A DNA stretch of 64,000 nucleotides from Rutstroemia sp. NJR-2017a BVV2 (lineage: Eukaryota; Ascomycota; Leotiomycetes; Helotiales; Rutstroemiaceae). Below, piece after piece: positions 45,275-57,721 of this stretch. Made by a program: the position numbers and the translations under genes. The DNA is taken from positions 62,001-126,000 of the forward strand of contig NJPS01000065.1 of the NCBI GenBank assembly GCA_002946415.1, in the 5' to 3' direction. The notes beneath the pieces were generated by a model. It did no database searches. It was not told where the DNA came from and worked only from the letters and a program-made list of their open reading frames with translations. Every line of letters begins with the position of its first letter. Position 1 is the first letter of the stretch.

Positions 45275-47399
45275 CTAGATCAACAAGAAATCCCAGCCCT
45301 TCATCTGCATTACGTCTCTCCAGGAGACGTAGTGTGCCTCACCACCACCGGGACTGAATCGTCCATCGACATGACCCCAGACTTCCTTGAGGAGGCAAGA
45401 GACACGACCGAAACTGCCGTGTTCAGCCAAGTCACCGAGTGCGGAGACACGCTCAGCAAAGTGTTGACGGAATGGTGACACGGCTGTGCTGACTGATCCT
45501 CCGATGAGGTAAACCCATACAAGACTGCGATCGAAGCCCATTGGTCCAGCGGGAATGAATTCAAGTGTCTGAGTGAGCTTTGTGACCAAGCCAACGCAGC
45601 TGTCTTGGCTTGGCGAAAAGCCTGGTACGAGACTGCAGAGGTAAATGCGAGCTGCGAGGCGGAATGCTGCAGTCATATTTCTGCTCAATTGCTTGGGGCT
45701 CAGAACACCGTGCGCGTTGTATGGAATCTTGGGTCCGCTTTCACCAATCTCTGTGAGGCCAATTTGATCACCAAGAGCGTGGACGTGTTGGCAGAGTTGA
45801 ATGTCGTCCATACCGTCGTGCTTCAGGGCTTCCAAGCATGCAATCTCGGAGATGAGATACATGACACGATCCTCACAGCCCATGAGTTCGCGCAGTCCAA
45901 GGGAAGAATTGGTCGCAGACAGGTGCTTTTCTCTGTAAGTGTGAGCAAATGTTGGTGCACGGCCTTGAATGGTGGAGCCAAGAATGTCAATCCAGGAGGT
46001 AAGGGTCATGTTGAAAGACATCAAGTCGTGCGACTCGGTAACCAGACGTGGGAGCTCAAGCTTCTGCACCAGAGAGATAGCAGCTTGGAAATGTTGGTGC
46101 CATGGAATGTCTGGTAGTGAGTCGTCAAATCGACCTACAGAACATGGGAAGAAAATCATTCCTAGAGTAGCTTCCAAAATTGATACGTGATCTGTGTCGC
46201 GGTTGAGAGCTTCGCACAACTCAGAAATGGTTGCATAACGGTGGCGCATGATATCATTGTCAATCTGTTCACTCTGAATGTTCATGGTAGACTTGAAGTG
46301 CTGAGCAGAAATGCTGAGACAGCAGTGTAAGTAGCATTTGTTGCTTTGTAGAGCTGGAAGAATGTAGTCGGTTCGCGCGGAGCCATGTTGGTTACTTTCG
46401 AGGATTGGGAAGACTGTAGGTAGAACATCAGAGACAAAGTGGTCTAGAAGCCGTTGATCACCCTCATCTAATTCAATGGCAACTTGGCGGTAGTTGGTAG
46501 GCGGGCCATGCGAGAAATCGAAAAGGTTCATGTTCAATGCCTCCTCTGCCAATGCGCCGTGTCGCTCATGGTATACCGGGTCCCATTCATTGTCAAGGGG
46601 AAACGAGGGAAGCATCGCTTCCGGTGGTGGTGGTGGGTGGAATGTGCTGAAAGTGGAGATGGTAGATTCGCGGCGGGTTGGAACATCGTTGACAAACATT
46701 TGGCGTTCAGTTTTGACATCGATTTCGTATGGAGAGTATTCCGGGTACATGGTGGCATATTGTGAGTGTGATGAGTGCATTTGGGCATTGTATGCAGTGT
46801 AGTCAGCAATGTTTGGCGCATTGAAGTCAAAGAGGGATAACTGCGAGTCAACTGAGGCTGATCGAGTGCGGTCGAGGGAGTCGGAATAGGTTGCGGATGT
46901 AGGTAGAGAGTGTGATAGGTTTGGAGGAGTGTCGATGGATGAGGTCATAACTTGTTGTGATTGTGCTTGAGAAGAGGTGGTGGTCTTTTCGGTAAGCTTC
47001 TTCCTCTTGATGATAGTCTTAATGACTTCTTTTTGCTGGCGGCGCAACTCATTGTTTCCCCACCACCCGGGCCTCTTGTATTCACATCTTAGACCGAGAT
47101 GTTTGCAAGCACTACATGCTATGGCACCTTCATCACACTTCTTCCTTCGTAACCTGCAAGTGTAACAACCTTGATAGCTTTGGTCAGTATATACCATCCG
47201 ACAATGAGGTAGCCCACGAGTAGAGAGACCAATTGAAAGAGATAAAGTCCAACGCACCTGTTCTAGATCGTCTATGCATTTGCATTTTGCCTTTGGTAGC
47301 TGGCGCGGCTTTGGGAGCCTTTGCTTTGGGTTGAGCGACCGCCATGTTGACGTTCGATCTTGCTGATGATGACTGAACGTTGGGGGTTTGTGTTGACAT
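45275..47399 (-). CDS. pro1: Zn2Cys6 transcription factor, PRO1/NosA/ADV-1-like
   Basis: Two exons (47258-47399, 45275-47169) give 678 aa. The 88-bp intron falls one residue before the first zinc-cluster cysteine. The cluster starts at residue 49 (CYTCRLRRKKC, then CSACKHLGLRC) with the canonical Cys spacing 2-6-6-2-6. It is followed by EYKRPGWWGNNELRRQQK and a basic linker (IKTIIKRKK). From about residue 265 (DQRLLDHFVSDVLPTVFP) to the end lies a Fungal_trans_2-type activation/regulatory region ending GWDFLLI. Length and this combination match the fruiting-body regulators PRO1 (Sordaria), ADV-1 (Neurospora) and NosA/RosA (Aspergillus). That assignment is from memory of the family, so the symbol is tentative. 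The first 48 residues are Ala/Ser/Lys-rich. Confidence 0.75.
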
Positions 47400-50300
47400 T
47401 TGTACTGTACCAGCAGTAGATAATAGTGGGGGCGGCGTTGACTGGAGCTCGGTTCTAAGTGCGTGATATGAGATGGAAGGGACCAGGATTAATGGTGCGA
47501 GTGATTGGCGAGACCAGGGACAGATAAAATTAATAATGAATGTCGGTTGAAATCAAGACCAGCTTGACCTATTTTTTTTTTGGCGAGTACTGGTTTAAAG
47601 TACCGAGAATTGTGACTGTACTGGTACTGGCTGTTGGCAAAGGAGTGCGTGAGACTGCTGGTGCAGTTGCTGATTAGGAGATGGATGAGCGAGAACGGAC
47701 GACAAGATGGCGCGCGGGGCGGAGGAGTGTAGTTATCGACCTGGTGAAATGATTCGGAGCCTCAATGAAGAAGTAGTGATGGTTGCATGTTGGCGACCTA
47801 TATATGAAGATGTCCAAAAGGTATCTTCAGCCATGGTCGGAAAAGATAAAATCTATTTCTGGATACTCGACATCGAATGGGATGATGCTATTTTCCCACC
47901 TAGCCCAGATTCCCGCCCACGAACACATGCACACGTGCGGCTATCAGTTGGTGTCCATATGGCCCTATGAGAGGACGAGCTCCTCATGGTCCGAATTTAG
48001 GACAGTAACACAGTACGCCATTAAGGGTGGGCGAGGACGAACAAGGTAAGCACGGAGGACACAAGGGGAGAGACAATGGGGACAAGGGAGGGGGGCATGC
48101 TGTCGACTAGGCCAGGGTAAAAGGGTGGCCGCCTACTGCAGTGATTAGCTTTGAAAAGCCTAAAGGAAGTGCTCCAACAAAAGGCTGTGGATCATTTTGT
48201 GGGCAGCCATTGGCTCGGGGCCCTGCTTATCACCCCCAATCACCTCCCTCCGCCCTTGCACCAATACTAAAAGAGGTCGAGGGAAGTGGTGTGGCTGGCC
48301 AGTGGGAAAGCTCAGCGTTAAGAGAATGCGATGTGATAATGTGCTAATGCGTGCGACTTCTACTAGGGTGCTAGGGTGCTAGAGTGCATCCGTAGCTACT
48401 GCTGCTAGGTCTAGTAGCGTGCAGCAGCCTTTTATTTTTCGCGAGGGCGTCTTTCAGACAGCCAGCCTAGCACTGCATTACGCTACGAAGCACATCCCTA
48501 CTCCAATCGAAGCCTCCCCCACTCCACCTTATTCCTATGTTTTTCTCCATCACCCCCCTTGTTCTCACTACTGGCCTCTTTTTTTTTGGACTATCCATAC
48601 GTGAAATCTGCCATCTATCTGATGTTCCTGCTGCCATACGACATCCCAATTAGTCCTTAGCATCGTGGAAATTGTTTCCCTATGTTCTGGTCCAGATTGT
48701 TGCAACGATCGACGGACAAGACAATCAGGACAAATCTGCTTCCTTTCCGAGCTCTGGAAATTTGGAATACAGTACGAAGTATTGCAGACCAGCTAGCATT
48801 CCGTCAAGAAGTGATGTGAACATGAATTGATGAAATTAAGTCTATGCTTTGCCTGCAGAACACTGTCATTTCACCATTTCGCAATAGATACCCATGTTGA
48901 TTCTCACAAGTATACCTTTCGATCATTGCTCGTCATTCATCGTTGATTCAACACTAGATCTACATTACTGATTGTGTTGTACACCTTGTCAGCATGACCA
49001 ACTTTTGGACTAAAATGACTACACAGAGTAAGGAAGTTTCTTGACCCCAGCTTTCATCTGTCTTGATACCCTGCAACCTTCCTAATTGTAACATTAAACG
49101 ACAAAAGCGTACCTCGTCAATACTGTGATGCAAACGCGGATCAACAGTGCCGGTGTATATTTCGATAAGTGCCCTGGCCGGCCCTGACTGCCCTGCTTTA
49201 CCCAGCTATCCCGCGAACATCCTCTTACCCTAGTTCATGCCAAGCACTCATCTAGCAGTGTTCTGCAAGGCCTATGGACATTGACCTCCGAACCGAAATC
49301 TTACTTAGCTATTCAACATGCCGTTATCCCGTGTTGTATCTATTGGCACTATAGTGGCCATTGTCCAACCAGAACAGCCATTGACGAAGCAGTTGCTGGT
49401 ACCGGTAAACCACGTCGTAAACTGTACCAATCTCTGTTTCTTCAGCGGTGAGTACCTGAGTAACATCCCCATCACGGGACGTGAAAGTTTAAGATTACAC
49501 TGGATATCTTTTTGATATAGCAAAGCGTGGTGTGTCAAATAGCGGTCAGCTCATTAGATTGGGCCGAATTCGATCACGACAGGGTGAAGACATGACAGTC
49601 AGTATTTCCTTGGGATATCTCTCTTGGATAATGGAAAGTACAGTAGTATGGTAGGGGAGATTAGTGTACGAGGTACGAAGCGGACTAGAGAGCTCTGATT
49701 CGAAGATGTCGTCGAAAGAGTGTGACTACTTGCATTAGCGAGCATAGCGCGGCTTTACCCGTAGCCAACGGCTTTGGCAGAAAGTTTTTCGCGACTATGC
49801 ACTAATGGAGAACAATGGTGGACGGATGCACAGAAAATCATCTAATCTGTACGTACTGCACCATACTTTTAACATTTTAGACGTTTTGTGCAGCTTGAGT
49901 AGGAACTGACAGTTGACAAATTGAACAAGAAAGTCAAAAAGCTAGGACTAATCCTACATTCGAGCATGTACGTACTGGAATTTTCGGATGTCTAGTAGTT
50001 AGGTCATGCTTTAAGCTGGAATGTTTGTCGCATGCAGCTCCAAATTGAATTTTGACTGCCTATCACCGGAAAATCACTTACCTATCACTTCAGTAAATCC
50101 CCCAATCTGGCCATGAGCAGATTGACTAGCATCGACCGGAACAGAAGAAGGTTGAGGCTTGATTCCACCCCGCAATAGCGAATGCGAGGCACAAGCAGGG
50201 GAGCTTTGCTTGACAGCTCCATACTTTGCACACTCACATCCTCATCATTCTCATCCTCATCGGCGGTGAACCTTGCGAAGAACCTTGAATCCAAGCAGCC

Positions 50301-53300
50301 TCGGCCGATTGACAATCAGTGATCTTTCACAAGTATCCAGGGGCCATTGCTTGACCCTGGAAAACGGTAAGGGTCCTCCTGTATGTCAATACTCGAGGTG
50401 CGTCTGTCCCGCTCCTTGCAGACAAGCTTGTCAAGGACCCATCATTGAACAATGGATCATCGACCTTGCAATCCATTATCCGGCAGTGTCGGACAGAATG
50501 TCGCATAATGGTCCGAGCTCCCTGAACCCCACTCTCTCCCACCTTTTGCTGGCAGCCAATGGAATTCTGATATCACATCAATATCCTATAAATGGTACAG
50601 AATAAGCGCTATTGTTTGTTAATTATGTGCCTTTTCGTCACCGCATACGGCATTATTGATCTTCATTTTTCCTATCACATCCTTAATTAGCAACAGTTTC
50701 CGATCTCAATACAGTGTTATTTTTGGAATTCCTCTACTCTTCTCATGCAAGAATCCAACCTAATTAATCGTCATTTTCAATAGTCTCGTTTTGCCTGTGA
50801 GCCTGACGGTGTACCAAGGCGAATGCGCCAACCTTGGCTCTTCCTTTCACCCCACACGACGGTCCCGCTACCCTTGTGCCCATGTGGCATTTGAGCGTGC
50901 TACAGCCTACAGGAAGCATCACGACTCCACCATCCATTTTACGACCATGAGTATCCATGAAGATACTCCATCTTTTGTATTCCAAATTATCACGACGTGC
51001 GCACGTTCATTCTACACGTTTTCTCGAGGGACAGGAATGTGCAAAAGGGTGCGGGAACGCATGAGAACCCCTTGTTGGAATAGATGAGATTCGGCTAGAC
51101 GGGCCTCCCAAATCGTTCACCCCCTATTCTCAATCTTAAAGGTCATATACCGATGAGGCGCATCGTCAGAGATTGCAATCTTGTTTCTGTTGTTGACAAG
51201 AGAAGCTTGGACATGTTCGATACCTCGAAGTTGACACTCCGCTATTTCCTTCCCTCCGCACCGCCCCGCTAAGGGATGAACGAACTACAAACGATGGCAT
51301 GAACACAGACGATAAACGAGGGACGGCGAACACAACAAGACGGCAGACATGACGAAGGAGCCATTCCATAGCGCCTAAGCTCTCATACTTTCACCATATA
51401 TTGTGTACTTCACTTGAAACACATTATCAACACTATCGCCACTGCTTCCTACTTACTGTAAGTGCTATACGCTCTTAGGTTGCATTATCTAGTTTGGCAT
51501 CGTGACAATACAGTCGTATGTTACTACTATAGGGAATGGCAGAGAAGCTAAGGAAGCGTCGTCGAGGCTGACTGTGATGGACTTCCAAGGCACCAGAATC
51601 ACAGAACGAAAGTGGAGCCGCGATATCGCTAACGATGTCACTATCGTCTGATAAACGGGTAGGGTGAGGGTCTCGTCTCTTGCGTGGGTGGGATGAGCCT
51701 GATGATCCTCCATGTATGTGAAAGTTTCATAACCTTCTGCCTAGGATCATCCTCCTCAATCTGCCTCGTTGAAAATAAATCAAATACACTTTATTCTTCC
51801 CCGAGCGACCAGTTCGCCGTCGTCGTCGTCATTTCTCGATAAGAACGGCCCCCATTCTCCCCCATTCTTCACAACATCAGGAAGGAAGTTTGTTCCTTGG
51901 CTGATCTAGAAAGAAGGAAAATGGGCTGGCGTCCTCGTAGGACCCAGGTAGACAGGCACTCTACCTCGTGGCTATGCAGACGGTAGTTTGAGAGAATAGT
52001 TTTGGAAGATATGAAAGTTGTTCCTTCGAGTGCATCGATATGGTTCACCGTGAATTGTGGAGAAGGTCTATACCGTACTGCGTAGAGCTAAAAGTAGACT
52101 CCTCGATTCTCATGATCGTTGAATTTTGAACCGACCTTACCCCTATAGGTGTCATCGAACATTCGTATCTTGACCTACATTGATATTCCTCTCCTGGTAC
52201 CCATTGGGTGTTGTCTGCATTTCATCAATTTGCGGTACTCGAACTGCAATTCGACATCGATAATTGCGCAGCTACCCGCATACCAATGCTGGTCCATTAT
52301 TCATGCCCAGCAGATGCCCAGAGACGGCAAATTTCTCTCATCCGTTGTCCGATTCGCTGTCGAGAATTGACGATGCGATGATAGTGGAAACAATTATTGT
52401 ACACCTATTCAAACATTCCGTCTGTAGCTAACCTTCGGTCCTTCTCAAAGTGACCTGTCTCAAAAAGCATTATTCCTGTCCTGGCGACCCGCATGAAAAT
52501 TCAATCATGTGAGTCGAGTGTGAGTGCTCTTCTCGCAGCAATTGGCTGGTTGAGATGTCGGGATTTGAAGAGGTTGTTGGCGCATCTTGTTTTTCCGGCG
52601 GGGTTTCTTACATTACGCTGCAGTATTCGTTCCTGATTTGCTACGAGGGGCTTCAGATGCGCATTGAATGCACAGAGAAAATCAATACTTCTCCTCCACA
52701 AAATGTAACCTACATCATGCGTACTTTCTCCACCGCTATACAGATCATTGACATCCTCCTTCGTGCGCTCTCGTGCCTCGTACCATCCCACGGATTTCCG
52801 CTCGCAAGACTCGAACTGAAAAGTCAATTGCGCAGGTGACGGACGGCGGCGGCGTTGCTCCGAGACATCCATGTCTGCTAATCACTTCAATGGGCCGTGG
52901 GAAACCGTTGGCTTGTGTTCAAGGTGCTGAAAATTCTTCACAACCAACACAGGGGCGAGCGAATCCTTCAAAGATTGCAACAGCGAGGAGCATAGGATTG
53001 GAAAGACGAGTCGAGTACACACTATCAGTTTGTAGTATCCAGACCATTACCCATGTATTGCCGTGTTCAAGGGTGCCTGTACAAGGGCGCCGATATTGTA
53101 CGAACCAACAAATGGCAAACTGCCCGGTCAGTTTATCCCACGGAGAGGACGTCAATAAACCACATTGTGGATAAAGACAATGCGAGAATTGGCGGGAAGG
53201 CACAGAAACGGGATGGAACTGTTGGTTTACTGTATCTGTTGCTTGCATACGATCGTAGTATCGTTGCACTATAGTGCATCGCATATACTTTTCGGCCAAC

Positions 53301-54955
53301 AACGGGATTATCGGAATGCATCCTCAGTCTTACCTTCAATCCTTGACATACATTCTACTGTGCAACTACCTGATATTGCCTTACATCTACCTTGCCTTGT
53401 CTCTGTTCCTCTGCCGTCGACGAATAATACCATGTCCTCCGTATCGGCAGCGCAAAGTGGCCGGAAGACTAGCTACCGTATGATCCACATTGACTGACCA
53501 GGAACAGGTCTTGATCGGAAGGAGGATCAGTACGGCGTAGATCTTCATTCCTATCGGCGGGATTTATGGAGCCGAAGGATGTTTGTTCTCCAACATTCAA
53601 CCAACGTTCAAAGCTGTGAGCAAACAAGAGCTCTTTTCCAACTCCGGATTTCCTTGCCCGTCTCCATTTTTGTACTTCCTTCGTGCCTCCGTCGAGCAAT
53701 CTTCATCATGCCAACAAGGTGTCAGGGACTGAAGGTACGTACAATCTACGGTCTGTTATGTAAATGTATTTCTTGCAGTGCCGCTCATGTAAGTGTTCCG
53801 TGTGGACAAAGCTTCCAACAACACAATGCAACGCACGATTGCCACTTTAGCACCAGTGGAGATATATCAGACACGGAATATAAATTTAAATTTTCTGCAC
53901 TTGCGGTACGGGGCGGAAGAGTTCCTACTAGCAGCGTAAACGTATTCCCTTCTGCAAATGGCGGTCCGCACCATACTCCGTAGATAGCGCGGGCTGACAG
54001 CGATTCAGGTCAGTCATTCCGTACTTACATACTTACATTTCCACTTTAAACCCTAAGGGTCCAACGTTCTGAGGGCATTCTGAAAAGTTTATTGGGTGTT
54101 TCTCGGGACGGCATCTGACTCTGAACCACTGTGGACAATGGAGCGGAAAACAATGGGAAGATACGACTAGCAGCAGAGCGGAGAGAGGAGGCTAGCAAGG
54201 ACGGGTACAAATGGGTCTCGATTCGGGGTTTTCTGAAATGGCTCCTTCGCAAAGACTTTCTCCATTGACGAATTATATTAAGTAGCTGGGGTGAGACGTA
54301 GGTGACTCGGCGCGTAAGCGCAGAACTTTCAGCCACTTACATCCAATCACGAAAGAATACGACCGCCCCATCTCACTAGAAGCCTTTGCTATTGGCACGT
54401 TGCTGTGTGCTCGCATGAGAATGCCGCATCCTTCCCCCAGCCGACGGACTTGATTAGGTCTAATATTACGAAAGCACCGCGAAGGTCAGTTACAAGCGAT
54501 GGCTGATTGAGCCAGCGAACGAGAGGCCTCGTTGAGAAATCTGTCATGCAGAATCGTGAGCACAATTCACAATATAGAAAATGCCCGGGACCGTTGTGCT
54601 GCTCATTGGGTGCGTGCTGTCTTCCTGTGCTTTGATAATGGCTCTCCGTGATAGATCGTATTGAAAGAGCGATACTTCGTAACTTACATATACAGTTGTA
54701 GGCGCCGTTGACTTCAAACCGCCTCTTTTTTCCCTCTTGCTCCTTTTGCGACTTTGCATCCAGACTCCAGACTTGAACTCTTTTCCTTACTCAAGAATAC
54801 TACCTGCCTGCTTTATCGTTATCAGTGTGCATATTTGAGAATTATCGTTCGTCCCTTACAGTAGAATATCCCCGGCAACGGGTTGGGAAAGCCAGCAGTC
54901 TTGCGGATTTCTTGTGCTGCGCGAGATTTTATACCCCGCCATAGAACTAGCAGAG
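47400..54955. other. 7.5-kb gene-free stretch upstream of the Zn2Cys6 gene
   Basis: Dozens of ORFs below about 135 codons on both strands, none with a family signature and several with non-ATG starts. I found no tRNA-like or rRNA-like sequence and no transposase or reverse-transcriptase motif. The stretch separates divergently transcribed genes (45275-47399 minus, 54956 plus). It may hold long regulatory or leader sequence of either gene, or non-coding transcripts. Confidence 0.45.
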
Positions 54956-57721
54956 ATGGTCAGTAGACAAGCATAGCGAGGCTGCATTCATGTACATCAA
55001 GGCTGCCAATACTAATCATACAACCATATCTAGGCCACAACACCGCTGACCGCTATCGACTCGAGGGTCGAGATGTTCCAGAGAGGATTTGCTAGCCAAC
55101 CTAGAGATACGTTTTTCAGTTTCAAATCACTGCAACCTAGAGAAGATCAACCAAGAGGAGAGCGACCTTTGTCGTCGGCGACGATATTCGACACGGATTT
55201 TGAGGACGATGCTAGTGATGTGGAAGACTACGAGGAGGAGCAACGTCCGCAATATGTGGAAGACATTCAATATGCCTCGGACCTGGATGAGGACCCAAAC
55301 TCCCCACGGATGAGCTATAGATCGGTATGTACGTCTCTGTGTTTTAATTATACTCCCACTAATTTTACCGTCTAGGCTGGTCGAGCGAGTGAGACGACCT
55401 TATCATCATACGAAGAAGTTTTCACGCCAACTTCCCCTACGAACGAATTCCAGTCTTTCAACTTTGACTTGGGGCCGAAGAAGCCTGTAGAGGGACCGCG
55501 AGGACCGCACTTGTTTCGAAGTTCTGTATCGTCGTCGCTCGACGCTCCAGACCAATATGTTCTGGAGATGTCACCTTTGACTCCGAACCCTTCATCGTTC
55601 ACGCCTTTGTACCATACCGGACCACTCCCATCCATGGCGCCCGACACTCCAGTAAGGCAAGAAGACCAGAGAGCTTCATTACTAACTGAGAGTATTGCGC
55701 ATCTGAGTCTGAGCGAAGTACCAAGCTGGACGCCACGCCAAGTCGCAAGATGGATGCTTGACGCAGGCTTCGAAATGTCAATAGTTGAGAAGTTTGAGGA
55801 AAATGATATCTCGGGTGCTATATTGACGACACTTAAATTTGAAGACTTGCGAGAGCTGGGTATTCAGTCGTTCGGACAAAGAACAAAGGTGTGGAACGAG
55901 GTTCACATTCTTCGAGGAAGTGCACCAAATACGCCCAAACCAGCTACACCGATTGACGAGACATCGCCTGCGACGGAGTTCCGCTCACTGAGGGACCAGG
56001 GAGAACGAGGAAGACCAAGTTGTTCAAACAGTCAAGAGCGAGGTCAATCGCGGAGACGTAAAGGTTCAAGGAAGAAGCACGAGACTGTCTTGCCGCTAGA
56101 ATCTGTTTCTATCGTGGGTATTGAGCAGCTTATGCCGAAACCACATAAGTGCTCGAAGGGAGAACACTGCTCGAAATGGAGGAAACAACAACGACTGATT
56201 GCTGCTTTCAACAAGGACCACCCGGTCAGTCCTGAAGGTATGTGCATAGAGCTTCCTGATTCAAATGAGATCTTGCTAACTAGTCCTGAAGAAGGCGGCA
56301 GAGTTCTCATTGCTGGAGACCCTGGAAATGCTCTTACAGCACGTCCAGTGTCCGATGCTGTACCTTCAGTAGTGGCATCGTCGGACGTCCTTGGCCCTGG
56401 AACAACCCCATCGTTCCGCTACTTGGAAGAGGAACACCTTAGAAATGTCGCTTCGCGCGACCCTCAAGATAATGTTAAGCAGTTCATTCGATTCCAGCAC
56501 CTCAGTCCCAAACAATCGTCTGAAGAACCACCAACGCCACCATACGAGATGTTCCCTCCTCTCAATCGACCCATTGCCGGACTCCGCGGCTTGCCCAAAC
56601 TTGCAATCCCTCCTCCACGTCCTGACATTCCTATTCGATCACAAAGTGCCAATGGTTATGGTCCTTGCAGTGCAACGGCCATGCCCACGAGTGCTACAAC
56701 ATTCTCACCTTACCACATGGATCGAGCTGAAGCAATCTCTCCTGATCTACGTAATGAAAATCGTTCACCTGTCGTCTACCGTTTTGGAACGCCATTCTCT
56801 GAAATGGATGTACCTGTCACAGCTGTACCAATGAGTCCAGTTGGTCGAGAAATCTCTCAATCCGTTCCGCCTAATATGTCATTCCGACCACAGACCACGA
56901 CTGCCACTCTTCAATTAGGCAACACTCTTCAACGCAGTGTGTCACGAATTTCTGCTCGTCGTCCCTCAGTTCAAACTCTCCCCCGAGTCGACGAGTACAA
57001 GCCCGTTCAAAATATCCAACCAACAACCGTCGACCCAGCGCACACCTTCCCCGAATCAGCCAATAACAGCACCATGGACCGCCACGTCGCTAGCTCCATC
57101 CGCACTTACTCTCAAACTGACCCATGGGCCCAATTCAGCACCGCCGCCCCAAGCACCAGCCCCAAAGCCCAGTCCAACCCCAGCCCAAAATCCGCAGATG
57201 ATACCCTCGCCGACATCTCCTACGCCGGGTGGATGAAGAAGCGTAAGACCAAAATGCTCCGCCATGAATGGCACGAGCACCACTTCACCCTACAGGGCAC
57301 CCGTCTCGCCATGCATAAAGATGCGCGCGCCCTCGACGTACTCGAATACATCGACGTCGACGACTACGCCATTGCATGCAGCAGTCTCGCCAGCAGCAGC
57401 AAGCTGAACGCGGCGTTCAAGCGCGTGAACATTAGTCTTGGGAAGGAGAAGGAGCGGAAAGCGGATGTTTTTGCCTTCCAGCTGATTCCGCAGGCGATTG
57501 AGAAGGGGCAGAGATTGAAGAAGGGGGAGAGTAGTTTTGGGAGGGGCGATAAGGATAAAGGGGAGGGGAAGGATGCTGGGAAGGATAAGAGCAAGGTTCA
57601 TCATTTTGCGGTGAGGAGTCGTGATGAGAGGATTGATTGGATGAGGGAGTTGATGTTGGCGAAGGCGTTGAAGCAGAAGAGTGAGGGGTATGAGGTTAAT
57701 ATTAATGGGAATATGATATGA
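54956..57721 (+). CDS. SAM and PH domain protein
   Basis: Three exons: 54956-54958 (the ATG alone), 55034-55324 and 55376-57721, giving 879 aa. The first intron donor directly follows the ATG, and the next exon opens with an in-frame ATTPLTAIDSRVEMFQRGF. If this exon is wrong, translation would begin at an internal ATG (55073). A SAM domain lies at about residues 214-280 (VPSWTPRQVARWMLDAGF to KVWNEVHIL). A basic linker with HKCSKGEHCSKWRKQQR follows, then a long Ser/Pro-rich disordered part. A PH domain lies at about residues 710-862 (YAGWMKKRKTKMLRHEW to DERIDWMRELMLAKAL). PH domains bind phosphoinositides and SAM domains oligomerise. SAM+PH architecture occurs in fungal Boi-type polarity scaffolds, so a cortical role is inferred. 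Confidence 0.85.

Noticed and set aside
34880..48180. Short similarity between about 34887 (aaaagcctaaggg) and about 48156 (aaaagcctaaagg)
   Set aside because: About 20 bp only, with no extension and no shared structure; probably chance.
50273..50605. 110-codon plus-strand ORF in the gene-free stretch
   Set aside because: Begins with TTG and has no domain; not supported.
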